The notes: generated from the letters alone by a model not told the origin. A DNA stretch of 64,000 nt from CAWACP01 sp963832965 (GCA_963832965.1 CAWHVW010000002.1:620001-684000); one strand, 5' to 3'. Counted from the first letter of the stretch, positions 8,592-18,315 are shown. Made by a program: numbers and translations.

Positions 8592-9597
8592 ATGATTCGA
8601 TTTGGCGTTATCGGTTACGGATATTGGGGACCCAACATAGTCCGTAATCTGCACGGTCTTGATTCGGCGCAGGTCGTTGCAATCTGCGACCAGAACGAGA
8701 CCGCCTTGCGCCGGGCCAAGCAGGCTTACCCCGGCATTCGCGTGACCGACCGACTGTTCGGAGCTCCTGACGTCTCCGGATATCGACGCGATCGCGGTGA
8801 TCACTCCGGTCTGGACTCATTTTGAGCTGGCCAAGAGCGCGCTTAGACAACGGGAAGCACGTTTTCGTCGAGAAGCCATTCACGTCCACGTCCGCCCAGG
8901 CCGAGCAACTGATCGATCTGGCGGAACAAAAGAATCTTCAAATCATGGTGGACCATACGTTCCTGTTCACCGGCGCCGTGAAGAAGATTCGCCAGCTGAT
9001 CGATGACAACACGCTGGGCAAGCTCTACTACTACGACTCCACCCGCGTGAACCTGGGTCTTTTCCAGCATGACGTGAACGTGCTGTGGGATCTTGCTCCT
9101 CACGATTTGTCCATCGTCGACTATCTGATTGGGGAGCGGCCCGAGGCGATCGTCGCCACCGGCGAGAAGCACCTGAACGGGCTGACCGATGTCGCCTATC
9201 TCACGGCCTACTTCCCGGACAACGTCATCGCGCACATCAATGTGAACTGGCTTTCGCCGGTCAAGGTTCGGACCACGCTGATCGGCGGAGAAAAGAAGAT
9301 GCTGGTGTGGAACGATCTCGAGGCGGACGAGAAGATCAAGGTCTACGACCGCGGCGTCAAGATGAACAACCGCGAAGGGCGTCTACAACCTGCTGGTCAG
9401 CTACCGCTCCGGCGACATGTGGGCGCCGAAGATCGAGGCGGCGGAAGCGCTGAAGGCCGAGCTGGCGTACTTCGTGCGAGTGCATCCATAGCGGCGAGCC
9501 GCCCATCAACGACGGCCTGGCGGGCTTGCGAATCGTGCGAATGCTCGAAGCGGCCGAGGAATCCTTGAAGCGCAAGGGGGAGGCGGTGTACGCGTGA
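8592..9597 (+). pseudogene. Gfo/Idh/MocA-family nucleotide-sugar oxidoreductase (WbpB/WlbA-like), frameshifted
   Basis: Begins with a Rossmann motif (MIRFGVIGYGYWGPNIVRNL), then ITPVWTHFELAKSAL, then HVFVEKPFTS with the family's EKP lysine, and ends KRKGEAVYA. This subfamily oxidises C3 of UDP-GlcNAc-uronic acid before transamination. The next two genes are an N-acetyltransferase and a DegT aminotransferase, the same trio as wbpB-wbpD-wbpE in the UDP-GlcNAc(3NAc)A pathway. Frame changes lie near 8765, 8846, 9376 and 9474; most are explained by one extra base. The stop TGA overlaps the GTG start of the next gene (GTGA). Confidence 0.75.
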
Positions 9598-10071
9598 ACG
9601 ACTTCAGGTGCATTGCGGCGGACGTCAAGCTCGGCAAGGACGTCAAGCTGGCGCAGTTCGTGAACCTCTATGGCTGCGAAATCGGCGATGAGACCAAGAT
9701 CGGAGCGTTCGTCGAGATCCAGAAGAACGCGCGGGTCGGCGCGAGGTGCAAGATCTCCAGCCACACCTTCGTTTGCGAAGGCGTGACCATCGAAGACAAC
9801 GTCTTCATCGGGCACAACGTGGCGTTCATCAACGACACCTATCCGCGCGCGACCACTCCGGAGCGGCGAGTTGCAAACCGAGCAGGACTGGAAAGTCGAA
9901 ACCACGCTGGTAAAGAAGGGCGCCTCCATCGGATCCGGCGCCACGATTCTCGCCAACGTGACCATCGGCGAGAACGCCATGGTGGGCGCCGGCAGCGTCG
10001 TCACCAAGGACGTTCCGGCGAATACGGTGGTCGCCGGCAATCCGGCGCGCGTCTTGCGGAGTGTGGCCTGA
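9594..10071 (+). pseudogene. left-handed beta-helix N-acetyltransferase (WbpD/WlbB-like), one frameshift
   Basis: About 158 residues of hexapeptide repeats: VKLGKDVKLAQFVNLYGCEI, IGAFVEIQKNARVGARCKIS, IEDNVFIGHNVAFINDTYPR, and, after a frame change near 9866, VKKGASIGSGATILANVTIG and NPARVLRSVA. The family acetylates the 3-amino group of UDP-sugar uronic acids using acetyl-CoA. Gene order with the oxidoreductase before it and the aminotransferase after it supports that role. It starts at GTG 9594, overlapping the previous stop. Confidence 0.75.
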
Positions 10072-10089
10072 GGCCGTCGGGAGCGCGAA

Positions 10090-11301
10090 ATGAGCAGCGC
10101 AAACGAAATTCCATTTCTGGACCTCGTCACTCCTCACGCGGAGTTGAAGGAAGAGCTGTGCGAGGTGTTCAACACCGCCCTGGAGACCGCCGGCTTCATC
10201 GGCGGTCCGATGGTGCAGGGCTTCGAGACAGGATTTCGCGCGGTACTGCGAGGCCGCGCATTGCGTGGGCGTCGGCAGTGGAACGGATGCGCTGCGGTTT
10301 GCGCTGATCGCCGCCGGTATCGGCGCCGGTGACGCCGTCGTCACCGTTCCGAACACCTTCATCGCGACCACCGAGGCAATTTCGCAGGCGGGCGCGCGGC
10401 CGGTCTTCGTGGACATCGACGAAGCCACTTACAACCTCGATCCGGAAAAGCTTCGCGAGTACCTCGAGGCCGGGTGCGACCTCGATTCGAAGACCGGAGA
10501 CGCTGATCGACAGGAAGACCGAGAGCTCGCGTAGCGGCAGTCATCCCGGTCCACCTGTACGGCCAGATGGCGGACATGGATCCCGATCCTCGAACTCGCC
10601 GAGCAATACGACCTGATCGTCATCGAAGACGCCTGCCAGGCGCACGGCGCGGAGTATTTCTCGAAGAAGCAGAACCGCTGGTGCAAAGCCGGGTCGATGG
10701 GCCGGGCCGCCGCATTCAGCTTTTATCCGGGCAAGAACCTCGGCGCCTGCGGAGAAGCGGGTGCGGTGACCACGAACGACGCGGAGCTGGCGCAGAAAAT
10801 GCGAATGCTTCGCGACCACGGCCAGGCCCAGAAGTATTATCACGACATGGAAGGCTACAACGGCCGGCTGGATTCGATCCAGGCCGGCATTCTGCGGGTC
10901 AAGCTGAAGCATCTCCCGGAGTGGACCGAGGGGCGCCGCGCGGCTGCGGCCCGCTACCGGGAATTGTTCGCGGACAGCGGATGCAACGATTGCGCTTGCC
11001 GTACGAGCCGGAGTGGAGCAAGGCCGTCTATCACCTGTTCGTGGTGCAGGGTCGCAGGACCGGGAAGAGCTCATGAAGCACCTGGCCGCCGCGGGCATCG
11101 GCACCGGAATCCACTACCCGATTCCGCTGCACCTTCAGAAGGCCTATCAGGGGCTGGGCTATTCGGAGGGCGATTTCCCGGTCGCCGAGAAGGTCGGCAG
11201 CCGAGATCGTGTCGTTGCCCATGTTCCCGCAACTACAGGCGAGTCAGCAGCAGAGGGTCGTCAGCGAAGCGATGGCGTTTGCCGCGGCCACCATGGCTTG
11301 A
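10090..11301 (+). pseudogene. DegT/DnrJ/EryC1/StrS (WbpE-like) sugar aminotransferase, frameshifted
   Basis: A PLP enzyme of about 400 residues. Motifs include IPFLDLVTPHAELKEEL at the N-terminus, GVGSGTDALRFALIAAGIG, TVPNTFIATTEAISQAGARP, VFVDIDEATYNLDP, LIVIEDACQAHGAEY, FSFYPGKNLGACGEAGAV with the PLP lysine, and GIGTGIHYPIPLHLQKAY. It would transaminate the 3-keto sugar made by the preceding oxidoreductase. At least seven frame changes are needed, near 10237, 10500, 10530, 10578, 10977, 11053 and 11199. An open frame at 10697-12142 makes this gene look fused to the following deacetylase, but that fusion is produced by the frameshifts. The natural stop is TGA at 11299-11301. Confidence 0.75.
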
Positions 11302-11308
11302 TTGCGCG

Positions 11309-12142
11309 ATGCCACGGGCGGACGACCTCGCAACCCGCTATTTCTTCCATCCACTCAAGGCCTTATTCCCCCCGGGTTCGCGCCTTCCGATACTCATGTA
11401 TCACAGCATCTCGAATCGGGAGGAGCGGGCTCACCCTTACTACCGGACGGTTACGTCTCCCGAAGTTTTCGCGCAGCACATGCATCACCTGCACGAAAAC
11501 GGATACTCGACGCCCGGCCTGCAGGAAGCCGTGGGGTGGCTCGACGCGCCTCGCAATGGCCAGGGGAGGCCGGTAGTCATTACCTTCGACGACGGCTTTC
11601 AGGATTTCTACACGAACGCCTTCCCGATCCTGAGCCGGTACGGTCTTGGCGCCACCATGTTTCTGCCGACGGCTTATATCGGGAAAACGGCGCGTACCTT
11701 TAAGGGAGCGGACTGCATGACCTGGGGGCAGGTCCGCGAACTGCGCGAAGCGGGCGTCGAATTCGGTTCCCATACGGTGACTCATCCCCAGCTCAAGACT
11801 CTGAAGGACGAAGAGGTTCAGCGGGAGATTCAACAATCCCGGGAGGACATCGAGCAGGAGCTGGGTGGCGCCGTTACCTCTTTCGCGTATCCCTACGCCT
11901 TTCCGGAGACGGACCGGGCCTTCACCGCCAGGCTCCGCGGGCACCTTCAGCAGTCGGGTTACCAGACCGGCGTATCCACGAGCATCGGGAGGGCCAGCCA
12001 GACCGATGACAAGTTTTTTATGCGCCGGCTGCCGGTGAATTCCTGTGACGATTCGCGCCTTTTTGCGGCCAAGCTGGACGGCGGCTATGACTGGCTGCAC
12101 GCGGTCCAGTATGCGTCCAAGCTAATCTCCGGGCGCAAGTGA
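11309..12142 (+). CDS. polysaccharide deacetylase (NodB-type)
   Basis: A 277-residue protein starting at ATG 11309, eight bases after the aminotransferase stop. Core motifs: LPILMYHSIS, VVITFDDGFQDFYTNAFPI (the catalytic and metal-binding DD) and EFGSHTVTHPQL (the zinc-binding HxxxH), then FAYPYAFPETD. No signal peptide is visible, so it may act on lipid-linked or cytoplasmic sugar intermediates. Within the EPS operon it probably removes N-acetyl groups from the polymer or its precursors. This is the first frame-intact gene after the damaged 6.9-11.3 kb block. Confidence 0.85.
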   Translation: MPRADDLATRYFFHPLKALFPPGSRLPILMYHSISNREERAHPYYRTVTSPEVFAQHMHHLHENGYSTPGLQEAVGWLDAPRNGQGRPVVITFDDGFQDFYTNAFPILSRYGLGATMFLPTAYIGKTARTFKGADCMTWGQVRELREAGVEFGSHTVTHPQLKTLKDEEVQREIQQSREDIEQELGGAVTSFAYPYAFPETDRAFTARLRGHLQQSGYQTGVSTSIGRASQTDDKFFMRRLPVNSCDDSRLFAAKLDGGYDWLHAVQYASKLISGRK

Positions 12143-12278
12143 TTTCCTTAAGGCGTACTCTGTAGAACCCTGTAGATTCAAATCCTTAGCCAGGACCGGT
12201 TCATAATTCACCCAGGCAAGGTAGACTAGAGTTCTCACCAATACCTGACGATATGGTACCCGGAGAGCTGGAGTGCTA

Positions 12279-13862
12279 ATGAGATTCTTGACAAAGTTGT
12301 CGTGCCTTGCAGTGGCGCTTCTGGGATTGTGCGCAACCTGCGGTTCTGCGAACGCCAGCGCCGTGAACATTTACATTGCTCAGAGCGCGGCGGGATCCGC
12401 CAATGGAAGCAGTTGCGCCAACGCGTTCGCCTATTCATTCTTCAACAGCGGCTCGAACTGGGGAAGCGGCGCGGCGCAAATCGGACCGGGCACCACGGTG
12501 CATCTTTGCGGGACCATCACCTCCGTGCTCAGCGTTCAGGGCAACGGGTCCAGCGCGGGCGTCGTCACCATCCTGTTTGAAAGCGGCGCGCAGCTCAGTG
12601 AGCCGGTTTGTCCCTATTCCGGTTGCCTGGCTTTGGGATCGCACAGCTACATCACCGTCAATGGCGGAACCAACGGCATCCTGCAGAACACCGCCAACGG
12701 GAGTGCCCTCGCCAATCAGTCGGCCTCCGAAGGCATCGTCGGCGGCGGCAGCTACATCACCATCGAAAACCTGACCATCCAGAACTTATATGTGCAGACG
12801 ACCGGCGACAGCAAGCTTGGCGACAGCTCCACCGTTCGGTGTATCAGCTGGCAGGGCTCCAACTGGACCATCACCAACAACACGCTCCATGACGCGGGAT
12901 GGTGCCTGGACGATTTCTACAACAATGGCGACAGCAACGTTACCATATCGAATAACAATATATACGCCGTAGGGCACGGGATCGCTTTTGCCACCAGCGG
13001 AGCCAACTCGTTCACCAACCTGGTCATTTCCGGCAACCACATCCACGACGTTTCCAACTGGGCGGACAGCGGATGCAGCTACCACGACGACGGCATGCAC
13101 TTCTTCGGGACGGCTGGCAGTTCCATGTCCGGCATCTACGTTTATAACAATCTGATCGACGGTGCCTGGGGAACGTGCCCGACGGGGTACGTCTTCGTGG
13201 AAGGAGGATCCAGCAGCACGCCCTCCAATATGTCGAACAGCTACTGGTGGAACAACGTAATGGTTGTGCAGGCGGGGGCCATCGTTAATACGAATGGCTG
13301 GTTTGGCCTTTTCTCGGGAGTCAGCGGCGTAACCGAACTATTCAACAACACCATCGTTGGAGCTAACGCCACCGACAACACCGCCTGTTTCAATATCGGT
13401 CCGGTCACCGGATTGTCGTTTGAAAACAATACGGCCTCGCCCTGCGGCAACCCGGTCAGCATCAGTAGTTCCACGGTGACCGTGGCGAACCACAACTTCT
13501 ACGGACCTTCCTGTCAAAACGGATCGAACTGTTTCGTTTGGAACAGCAAGTACACCGGATCGTTTTCGTCCTGGAAGAGCGCCTGCAACTGCGATTCCAG
13601 CTCCATCCAGAACAGCACATCGTTGTTGAGCGCAGTTGGTGTTCCGTCGTCGGGATCTCCAGTGATCGGGCAGGGCCTCGATCTCACCAGCATAGCCACG
13701 GGATATCTGGCGTCTCTGCAGGATGACACCAGTGACGGCGACACGCGCACGCCGGGAGTGCGGCCTCCCACCGGGGCCTGGGACATAGGGGCGTATGAGT
13801 TCTCGTCCGCCACGTCCGGCGTGTTGGTCCCGCCGACGGCTCTGGCCGCGACCCCCCAATAA
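12279..13862 (+). CDS. secreted right-handed parallel beta-helix repeat protein
   Basis: A 527-residue protein; ATG 12279 is preferred because GGAG lies seven to eight bases before it. The signal peptide (residues 1 to about 27) ends near ANASA. The body has many Asn-rich coils typical of pectate-lyase-like beta helices: YITIENLTIQNLYV, NWTITNNTLHDAGW, NVTISNNNIYAVGHGIAFA, FTNLVISGNHIHDVSN and IYVYNNLIDGAWG. Cysteines are numerous, suggesting disulfides. Inside EPS operons such proteins can be polysaccharide lyases or epimerases, like AlgG or AlgL in alginate. Here the catalytic residues cannot be assigned by eye. Confidence 0.7.
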   Translation: MRFLTKLSCLAVALLGLCATCGSANASAVNIYIAQSAAGSANGSSCANAFAYSFFNSGSNWGSGAAQIGPGTTVHLCGTITSVLSVQGNGSSAGVVTILFESGAQLSEPVCPYSGCLALGSHSYITVNGGTNGILQNTANGSALANQSASEGIVGGGSYITIENLTIQNLYVQTTGDSKLGDSSTVRCISWQGSNWTITNNTLHDAGWCLDDFYNNGDSNVTISNNNIYAVGHGIAFATSGANSFTNLVISGNHIHDVSNWADSGCSYHDDGMHFFGTAGSSMSGIYVYNNLIDGAWGTCPTGYVFVEGGSSSTPSNMSNSYWWNNVMVVQAGAIVNTNGWFGLFSGVSGVTELFNNTIVGANATDNTACFNIGPVTGLSFENNTASPCGNPVSISSSTVTVANHNFYGPSCQNGSNCFVWNSKYTGSFSSWKSACNCDSSSIQNSTSLLSAVGVPSSGSPVIGQGLDLTSIATGYLASLQDDTSDGDTRTPGVRPPTGAWDIGAYEFSSATSGVLVPPTALAATPQ

Positions 13863-13869
13863 GAAGCAA

Positions 13870-13887
13870 CGAGGGTTCGCCCTCGTA
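13870..13887 (+). terminator. stem-loop after the beta-helix gene
   Basis: ACGAGGG-TTCG-CCCTCGT forms a perfect seven-pair stem with a four-base loop just downstream of the stop at 13862. No T-run follows, so it may be a weak terminator, a pause or an mRNA-stability hairpin inside the operon rather than a true end. Confidence 0.35.
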
Positions 13888-13989
13888 AAGACCATTCCTG
13901 ATGACTGCGGTTCCGCCGGGACCCCTTTTCGCCGGCGCGCCGAAACACTCCTGATTAGCTTGGCCAGGTTCAGTTCCGACTGACCGACT

Positions 13990-15579
13990 ATGGATACGGA
14001 AGGCAACAACACCCCTGTGGCGGATCGAGGTCTCGCGGCCTCGATTGGCAAGAATACGCTGTTCGGTGTCGTATCCAACGTCGTCCAGGTGGGCACGCGA
14101 TTCGTCACCGTCCCGATTGTAATTCACTACCTGGGTCTGGGCGGCTACGGCATCTGGAACATCATCATGATGACCGCCAACTACATGCGCTTCGGCAGCG
14201 TTGGCGTCAAGACTGCCTTCCAGAAGTATGTCGCCGAAGCTACCGGTAACGGCGACTACGAACGAGCCAACAAGCTCCTGAGCACCGGCAGCGCCGTCAT
14301 GCTCGTGCTTTCCGTCGCCGGATTGATTCCCGTCGCCTTGTTTTCCCACCGCATCGCGAAAGCAGCGGGTGTTCCGTCCGAGCTCCTGAATTCCGCGGGC
14401 GGAGCCATTTCTCTGCTCGCGCTCATCATGCTGATGGCGAATGTGGGCGCGGCCTTCGAATCCATTGTCACGGGAGGCCATCGCATCGATCTCGTCCGGA
14501 AAGTCAGCACCGTGCTGGCGATTGCCGAAGCCATCGGCATCGTGGTCGCGCTCCACCTGGGCGGCGGCCTGTTTGCCATGGCCGGGGTGATGGGAACCTC
14601 CGAGCTCATCTACATAAGTTGTTGTTACTTCGCGTCCTCGCGGGTGCTTCCCCAGGTCCGCATTGGAATCAGGTTTGTCACCCGGGATGTACTCTACGAG
14701 CTGTTCCGATTCGCCGGAAGCTACCAGCTTGTCAATCTCCTCGAGGTGCTCTACGCGTCGCTCCTGCCGGTGGCCATTCTGCGAACGTTTGGGGCGAACT
14801 CCGCGGGCGTTTATGCGGTGGTAACCCGCGTCACGTCCTCCGCCGGAGTTTTGCAGCAGGCGTTCCTTCCGTCGATATTGTCTGGCGGCACCAAGGTCTT
14901 CGCCTCGGGGTCGCCGCAGAAGATGCAGGCCCTGGTGACCAAGGCATTCAAAGTGACGCTGGGCCTTTCACTACCCCTGGGTTTTATCGCCGTGTTCGGC
15001 ACCACCATGGCTTACGCCTGGACTGGCCGGGCCGATCCTTCCTTCCGGGTGGCGTTCTGGTTAGTCTGTCTGACCGCCATCTTCTCGGCGTTCTCCATGC
15101 TGGCGCTGGTCCTTTACAGGATTTCCGGGAAGGGGCTGTTGGATAACATTCGGCAGGTCCTGCGAATCGCAGTTATTCTGACGGTGGTGGCTCTCGCCCG
15201 CAAACTGGGCTTCTACGGCGTTCTGGGCGGTCTGGCTGTTACTGAATTTGCTGGAATGGTGTTCATGCTGGTTGCTCTTTCCCGCACCTTCCATCTCTTC
15301 CGCGCCAGTTCTCTGCTGCCCGACGCGGCCCGGCTGGCAACCGCCGCGGCGGTGATTCTCGGAGTGGGAGCGGCAGCGTCGCTTCTGCCTCTGCCGGGCG
15401 ATCCCGCGGGGCGCACGTTTGCGACAATCAGGCTGCTGGAGATAGGTTTGGCCTGCCTGCTGGTGGCCTGGCCCTCACTGCGGGGGACCGGGGCGGTCAC
15501 CGCAGCCGAGGGACGGGCGCTTTTCGGCACCTTCATGCCTCGCCACGGAGTTCTCATTGCGCGACAAGCAGGTGACTGA
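13990..15579 (+). CDS. Wzx-type lipid-linked oligosaccharide flippase
   Basis: A 529-residue integral membrane protein with many hydrophobic helices, consistent with the 12-14 of the MOP/Wzx superfamily. Family-like segments: GKNTLFGVVSNVVQVGTRFV at the N-terminus, FGSVGVKTAFQKYVAEATG, LLEVLYASLLPVAILRTFGA and YAVVTRVTSSAGVLQQAFLP. It would flip undecaprenyl-linked repeat units across the inner membrane to the Wzy-like polymerase at 18316. The start ATG lies about 130 bases after the beta-helix gene. Its stop is one base before the start of the acyltransferase, so the two are coupled. Confidence 0.85.
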   Translation: MDTEGNNTPVADRGLAASIGKNTLFGVVSNVVQVGTRFVTVPIVIHYLGLGGYGIWNIIMMTANYMRFGSVGVKTAFQKYVAEATGNGDYERANKLLSTGSAVMLVLSVAGLIPVALFSHRIAKAAGVPSELLNSAGGAISLLALIMLMANVGAAFESIVTGGHRIDLVRKVSTVLAIAEAIGIVVALHLGGGLFAMAGVMGTSELIYISCCYFASSRVLPQVRIGIRFVTRDVLYELFRFAGSYQLVNLLEVLYASLLPVAILRTFGANSAGVYAVVTRVTSSAGVLQQAFLPSILSGGTKVFASGSPQKMQALVTKAFKVTLGLSLPLGFIAVFGTTMAYAWTGRADPSFRVAFWLVCLTAIFSAFSMLALVLYRISGKGLLDNIRQVLRIAVILTVVALARKLGFYGVLGGLAVTEFAGMVFMLVALSRTFHLFRASSLLPDAARLATAAAVILGVGAAASLLPLPGDPAGRTFATIRLLEIGLACLLVAWPSLRGTGAVTAAEGRALFGTFMPRHGVLIARQAGD

Positions 15580-15580
15580 G

Positions 15581-16273
15581 ATGGGCGATGCGGACGCTCC
15601 CGGCGCGCCTTTTCCGGACCCGCTGTCGCTCCTCTTCCGCCTGGCGACGAAGCTCAGCACATGGTGGCGGCGAAGCACATATCCATTCTCCGCATTCGGC
15701 CGGGGCGTCTCCATTCACTATTCGTCGGAGATCTCCCGGTCGGCTGCCAGGTTCATACAATTTGGCGACGGGGTCATTATCGGGAAAGACGTCTGGCTCA
15801 ACATCGTGGCTGAGACCGGTGGCGACGCCTCGAAAATCGTGCTGGCCCGAGGCTGCAGAATCGGCCGAAGGTCAACCATCTCGGCCAGAAACCACATATC
15901 GTTCGGTGATGACGTCCTGCTGGCCCCGTCCGTCCTGATCATGGATCACAACCACGAGTACACCGACCCTCTGGTGCCCATCGGCGAACAAGGCGTCACC
16001 GAGGGAGGGAGAATTGATATCGGAAGCAACTGCTGGCTCGGGCATGGTTCCGTCGTTTGCTGCGGGAGCGGGGAACTCTCCCTGGGCCAAAACAGCGTGG
16101 TGGCGGCGAACGCGGTGGTCACCCGGAGCTTTCCACCGTTCAGCGTGATCGCGGGTAACCCGGCCAGGCTCGTCAAACGGTATGATCCTAATGTCGGCAA
16201 ATGGGTTCGCGCCGACCGCGAACTTCCGGAAACGGATCCGGCGAAGGTCCTGAGTTCGAATGAGCAGCGCTAA
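15581..16273 (+). CDS. hexapeptide-repeat O-acetyltransferase
   Basis: A 230-residue protein; ATG 15581 is preferred to an upstream TTG at 15557 that would overlap the flippase. It carries a left-handed beta helix: FIQFGDGVIIGKDVWLNIVA, then IGRRSTISARNHISFGDDV, then LIMDHNHEY with the catalytic His, then GQNSVVAANAVVTRSFPPF and VIAGNPARLVKRYDP. This matches WcaF/CysE-like sugar acetyltransferases, which transfer acetyl from acetyl-CoA to sugars. Its likely role is O-acetylation of the EPS repeat unit. It overlaps the methyltransferase start by 14 bases. Confidence 0.8.
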   Translation: MGDADAPGAPFPDPLSLLFRLATKLSTWWRRSTYPFSAFGRGVSIHYSSEISRSAARFIQFGDGVIIGKDVWLNIVAETGGDASKIVLARGCRIGRRSTISARNHISFGDDVLLAPSVLIMDHNHEYTDPLVPIGEQGVTEGGRIDIGSNCWLGHGSVVCCGSGELSLGQNSVVAANAVVTRSFPPFSVIAGNPARLVKRYDPNVGKWVRADRELPETDPAKVLSSNEQR

Positions 16274-17246
16274 CGGCCACAGCCCGCGCACCTGCACCGT
16301 CTGCCGGCGCAACGCCCCGCAGGATTGGCTGCGCGCGCCAGACCGGTTTCACGGCCGGCAGGAGCTGTACCGGCTGGTCCGCTGCCCGTCGTGCTCTCTG
16401 GTCTGGTTGGACAACCCTCCACCGCCCGATGAGATGGCTGAGCACTACGGGACGGACTACGACACGCTGATCGCAGCGGTCGGAGAAGCCGACGTAGCGA
16501 AGCGCTGGCGCAAGCCGCGAGAAGTTCTGCTGCGCTATAAGTCTGGCGGCGCCATTCTCGATCTGGGCGCCAGTTCAGGCGGTTTCCTGGCGTCCCTGAA
16601 GGACCGGCCATGGGAACTCCACGGGGTGGAGATTTCCGAGACTGTGGCCAGGCGCGCGCAGGAGAACACCGGCGCGAAGATGTTTGTGGGCGATGTCATG
16701 GACGCGCCGTACGCGCCGGACACTTTTGACGCGATCACGTGCTTTCACGTCCTCGAGCATCTGTATCAGCCGCGCGAAGTACTCGAAAAAGTTCGCGAAT
16801 GGCTCAAGCCCGGCGGCATCTTCATCACCTACCTGCCGAATATCGACTCCGGCGCGGCCCGGTTGTTTGGTTCCTACTGGTATGCCCTCGAACTGCCCCG
16901 GCACCTCTATCATTTCTCCCCGGTGGCGCTCCGTCAGTTGGCGCAATCGGTGGGGTTTGACGAGGTCGAAATCAGCACCCACCGTGAGCCGTTCATTCCG
17001 ATGAGCGCAAGATATTTCAACGACGCCATTTTGCGAAAACTGGGTGTTTCGCGGGTGCCGCCGGCATACGCCGGGCCCCGGAGCCTTCCGTGGAGGGCGA
17101 TGCGCAAGGCGTTCAAGCTGACTATGTTGCCGGTGTTGGACAAGTTGGTAGCGATGGCCGGTCCGGGCGAGATCATGCACGCGGTTCTGAAGAAGCCGGA
17201 CTGCGTGGGGGCTGAGTGCCGCAAGGCCGGCGAGTTGTCCGCGTGA
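16260..17246 (+). CDS. class I SAM-dependent methyltransferase
   Basis: A 328-residue protein of the Methyltransf_23 type. An N-terminal Cys cluster (CTVCRRN, then CPSCSLVW) may bind zinc and is common in this subfamily. The SAM-binding motif I is AILDLGASSGGFLASL (residues about 100-115). Later motifs are AITCFHVLEHLYQPREVLEK and WLKPGGIFITYLPN. The C-terminal region has SARYFNDAILRKLGV. Its position between an acetyltransferase and a glycosyltransferase suggests it methylates a sugar of the EPS or a glycan terminus. The exact acceptor cannot be read from the sequence. Confidence 0.8.
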   Translation: MSSANGHSPRTCTVCRRNAPQDWLRAPDRFHGRQELYRLVRCPSCSLVWLDNPPPPDEMAEHYGTDYDTLIAAVGEADVAKRWRKPREVLLRYKSGGAILDLGASSGGFLASLKDRPWELHGVEISETVARRAQENTGAKMFVGDVMDAPYAPDTFDAITCFHVLEHLYQPREVLEKVREWLKPGGIFITYLPNIDSGAARLFGSYWYALELPRHLYHFSPVALRQLAQSVGFDEVEISTHREPFIPMSARYFNDAILRKLGVSRVPPAYAGPRSLPWRAMRKAFKLTMLPVLDKLVAMAGPGEIMHAVLKKPDCVGAECRKAGELSA

Positions 17247-17313
17247 GTTTCTCACCTGCTGTTCGTGAGCGCGCAATCGCGGGCGCGGACGTTTCTGCCG
17301 GGGAGTCCGCTCG

Positions 17314-18255
17314 GTGAAAATCAGCGTCATCATTCCGGCATACAACTGCGCCGGAACCATGCGTGCCACGCTCGACTCGGTGTTAGCTCAAACGCTGCGC
17401 CCGGATGAGATTCTCGTCATGGACGACGGGAGCACGGATGAAACTTCCGCGATTCTGGATTCATACGGTGACGCCATTATCGTCTTCCGGCAGAAAAACG
17501 GCGGACTCTCGAGCGCGAGAAACTTCTTGTGCGCGAGGGCGAATGGCAGCCTCCTCGCTTTCCTGGATTCCGACGACCTCTGGCACCCTCGATACCTGGA
17601 AGTACAATTCGAACTATTTTGCAAGTATCCTCATGCCGCCCTGTTTTTCATTGGGCACGAGAACTTCTACGAAGACGACGCTCATAGCTGGCCTTCCAGC
17701 CTCCCGGACTGTCCCAGTGACGAGATTCCTGCGTTGACCTTTCTTCAGCGTTACAACCAGGAGACCGGCCCCTTTAGCTCCTATAGCTTTTGCTGTGTGC
17801 CACGGGAAGTCCTGGCTCGGATTGGCGGAACACCCTTCCAGGCCGACGGCGCCGAAGATTTTTACTGCACGGCTCTTCTTTGCCTTCTCGGACCGGCGAT
17901 CTACTGCGCAACCCCGCTGGCTGCCTACCGGGTCAGGTCGGGGTCGCTCTCGAGCAAACGAGTTGCCGGTCTTGCCGCCAGAGTGCGCGCTTTCGAACTT
18001 CTCGAAGGACACTACACCGAATTTGCGTCCCCCGAGTTTCTCGAAGCCTTCAAGTCTCTGTTTTCCTCCCATCGGCGGGTCTATGCCAAATACCTGATGG
18101 GCGTGCGCAATACCGCCGACGCTCGCCGGCAACTGGGGCGCTCCATGACGCATTCCAAAAGGGCGATATCGCTCGCGAAGTCCATTGGCTTGCTCTGCTC
18201 AACGTACCTTCCCACGCAGTTGCAACCCGCGTGGCCAACGCGCTATCAACGATGA
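17314..18255 (+). CDS. glycosyltransferase family 2
   Basis: A 313-residue GT-A enzyme. The N-terminus reads KISVIIPAYNCAGTMRATLD, followed by DEILVMDDGSTDETSAIL, GLSSARNFLCARANGSLLAF and LDSDDLWHP, which carry the nucleotide- and metal-binding acidic residues (DDGS and the DSDD that serves as DxD). GAEDFYCTALLC is the ED-containing catalytic-base region. No membrane helix is seen. It probably adds one sugar to the undecaprenyl-linked repeat unit. It starts at GTG 17314, just ahead of a Wzy-like gene. Confidence 0.85.
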   Translation: MKISVIIPAYNCAGTMRATLDSVLAQTLRPDEILVMDDGSTDETSAILDSYGDAIIVFRQKNGGLSSARNFLCARANGSLLAFLDSDDLWHPRYLEVQFELFCKYPHAALFFIGHENFYEDDAHSWPSSLPDCPSDEIPALTFLQRYNQETGPFSSYSFCCVPREVLARIGGTPFQADGAEDFYCTALLCLLGPAIYCATPLAAYRVRSGSLSSKRVAGLAARVRAFELLEGHYTEFASPEFLEAFKSLFSSHRRVYAKYLMGVRNTADARRQLGRSMTHSKRAISLAKSIGLLCSTYLPTQLQPAWPTRYQR

Positions 18256-18315
18256 GCGTCGGCAGCAGGGCGCGAAACGTGCGCCCGAAGAAAAACCAAC
18301 GCAAGATCCTGTTCC

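Noticed and set aside
10697..12142. Apparent fusion of aminotransferase and polysaccharide deacetylase in one frame
   Set aside because: The fusion exists only because of frameshifts in the aminotransferase. The true aminotransferase stop (11299-11301) and the deacetylase ATG (11309) are visible in the correct frames.
12247..12270. TGGTACC-type sequence before the beta-helix gene as another sigma-54 promoter
   Set aside because: It matches the consensus poorly and would start transcription at or beyond the start codon.
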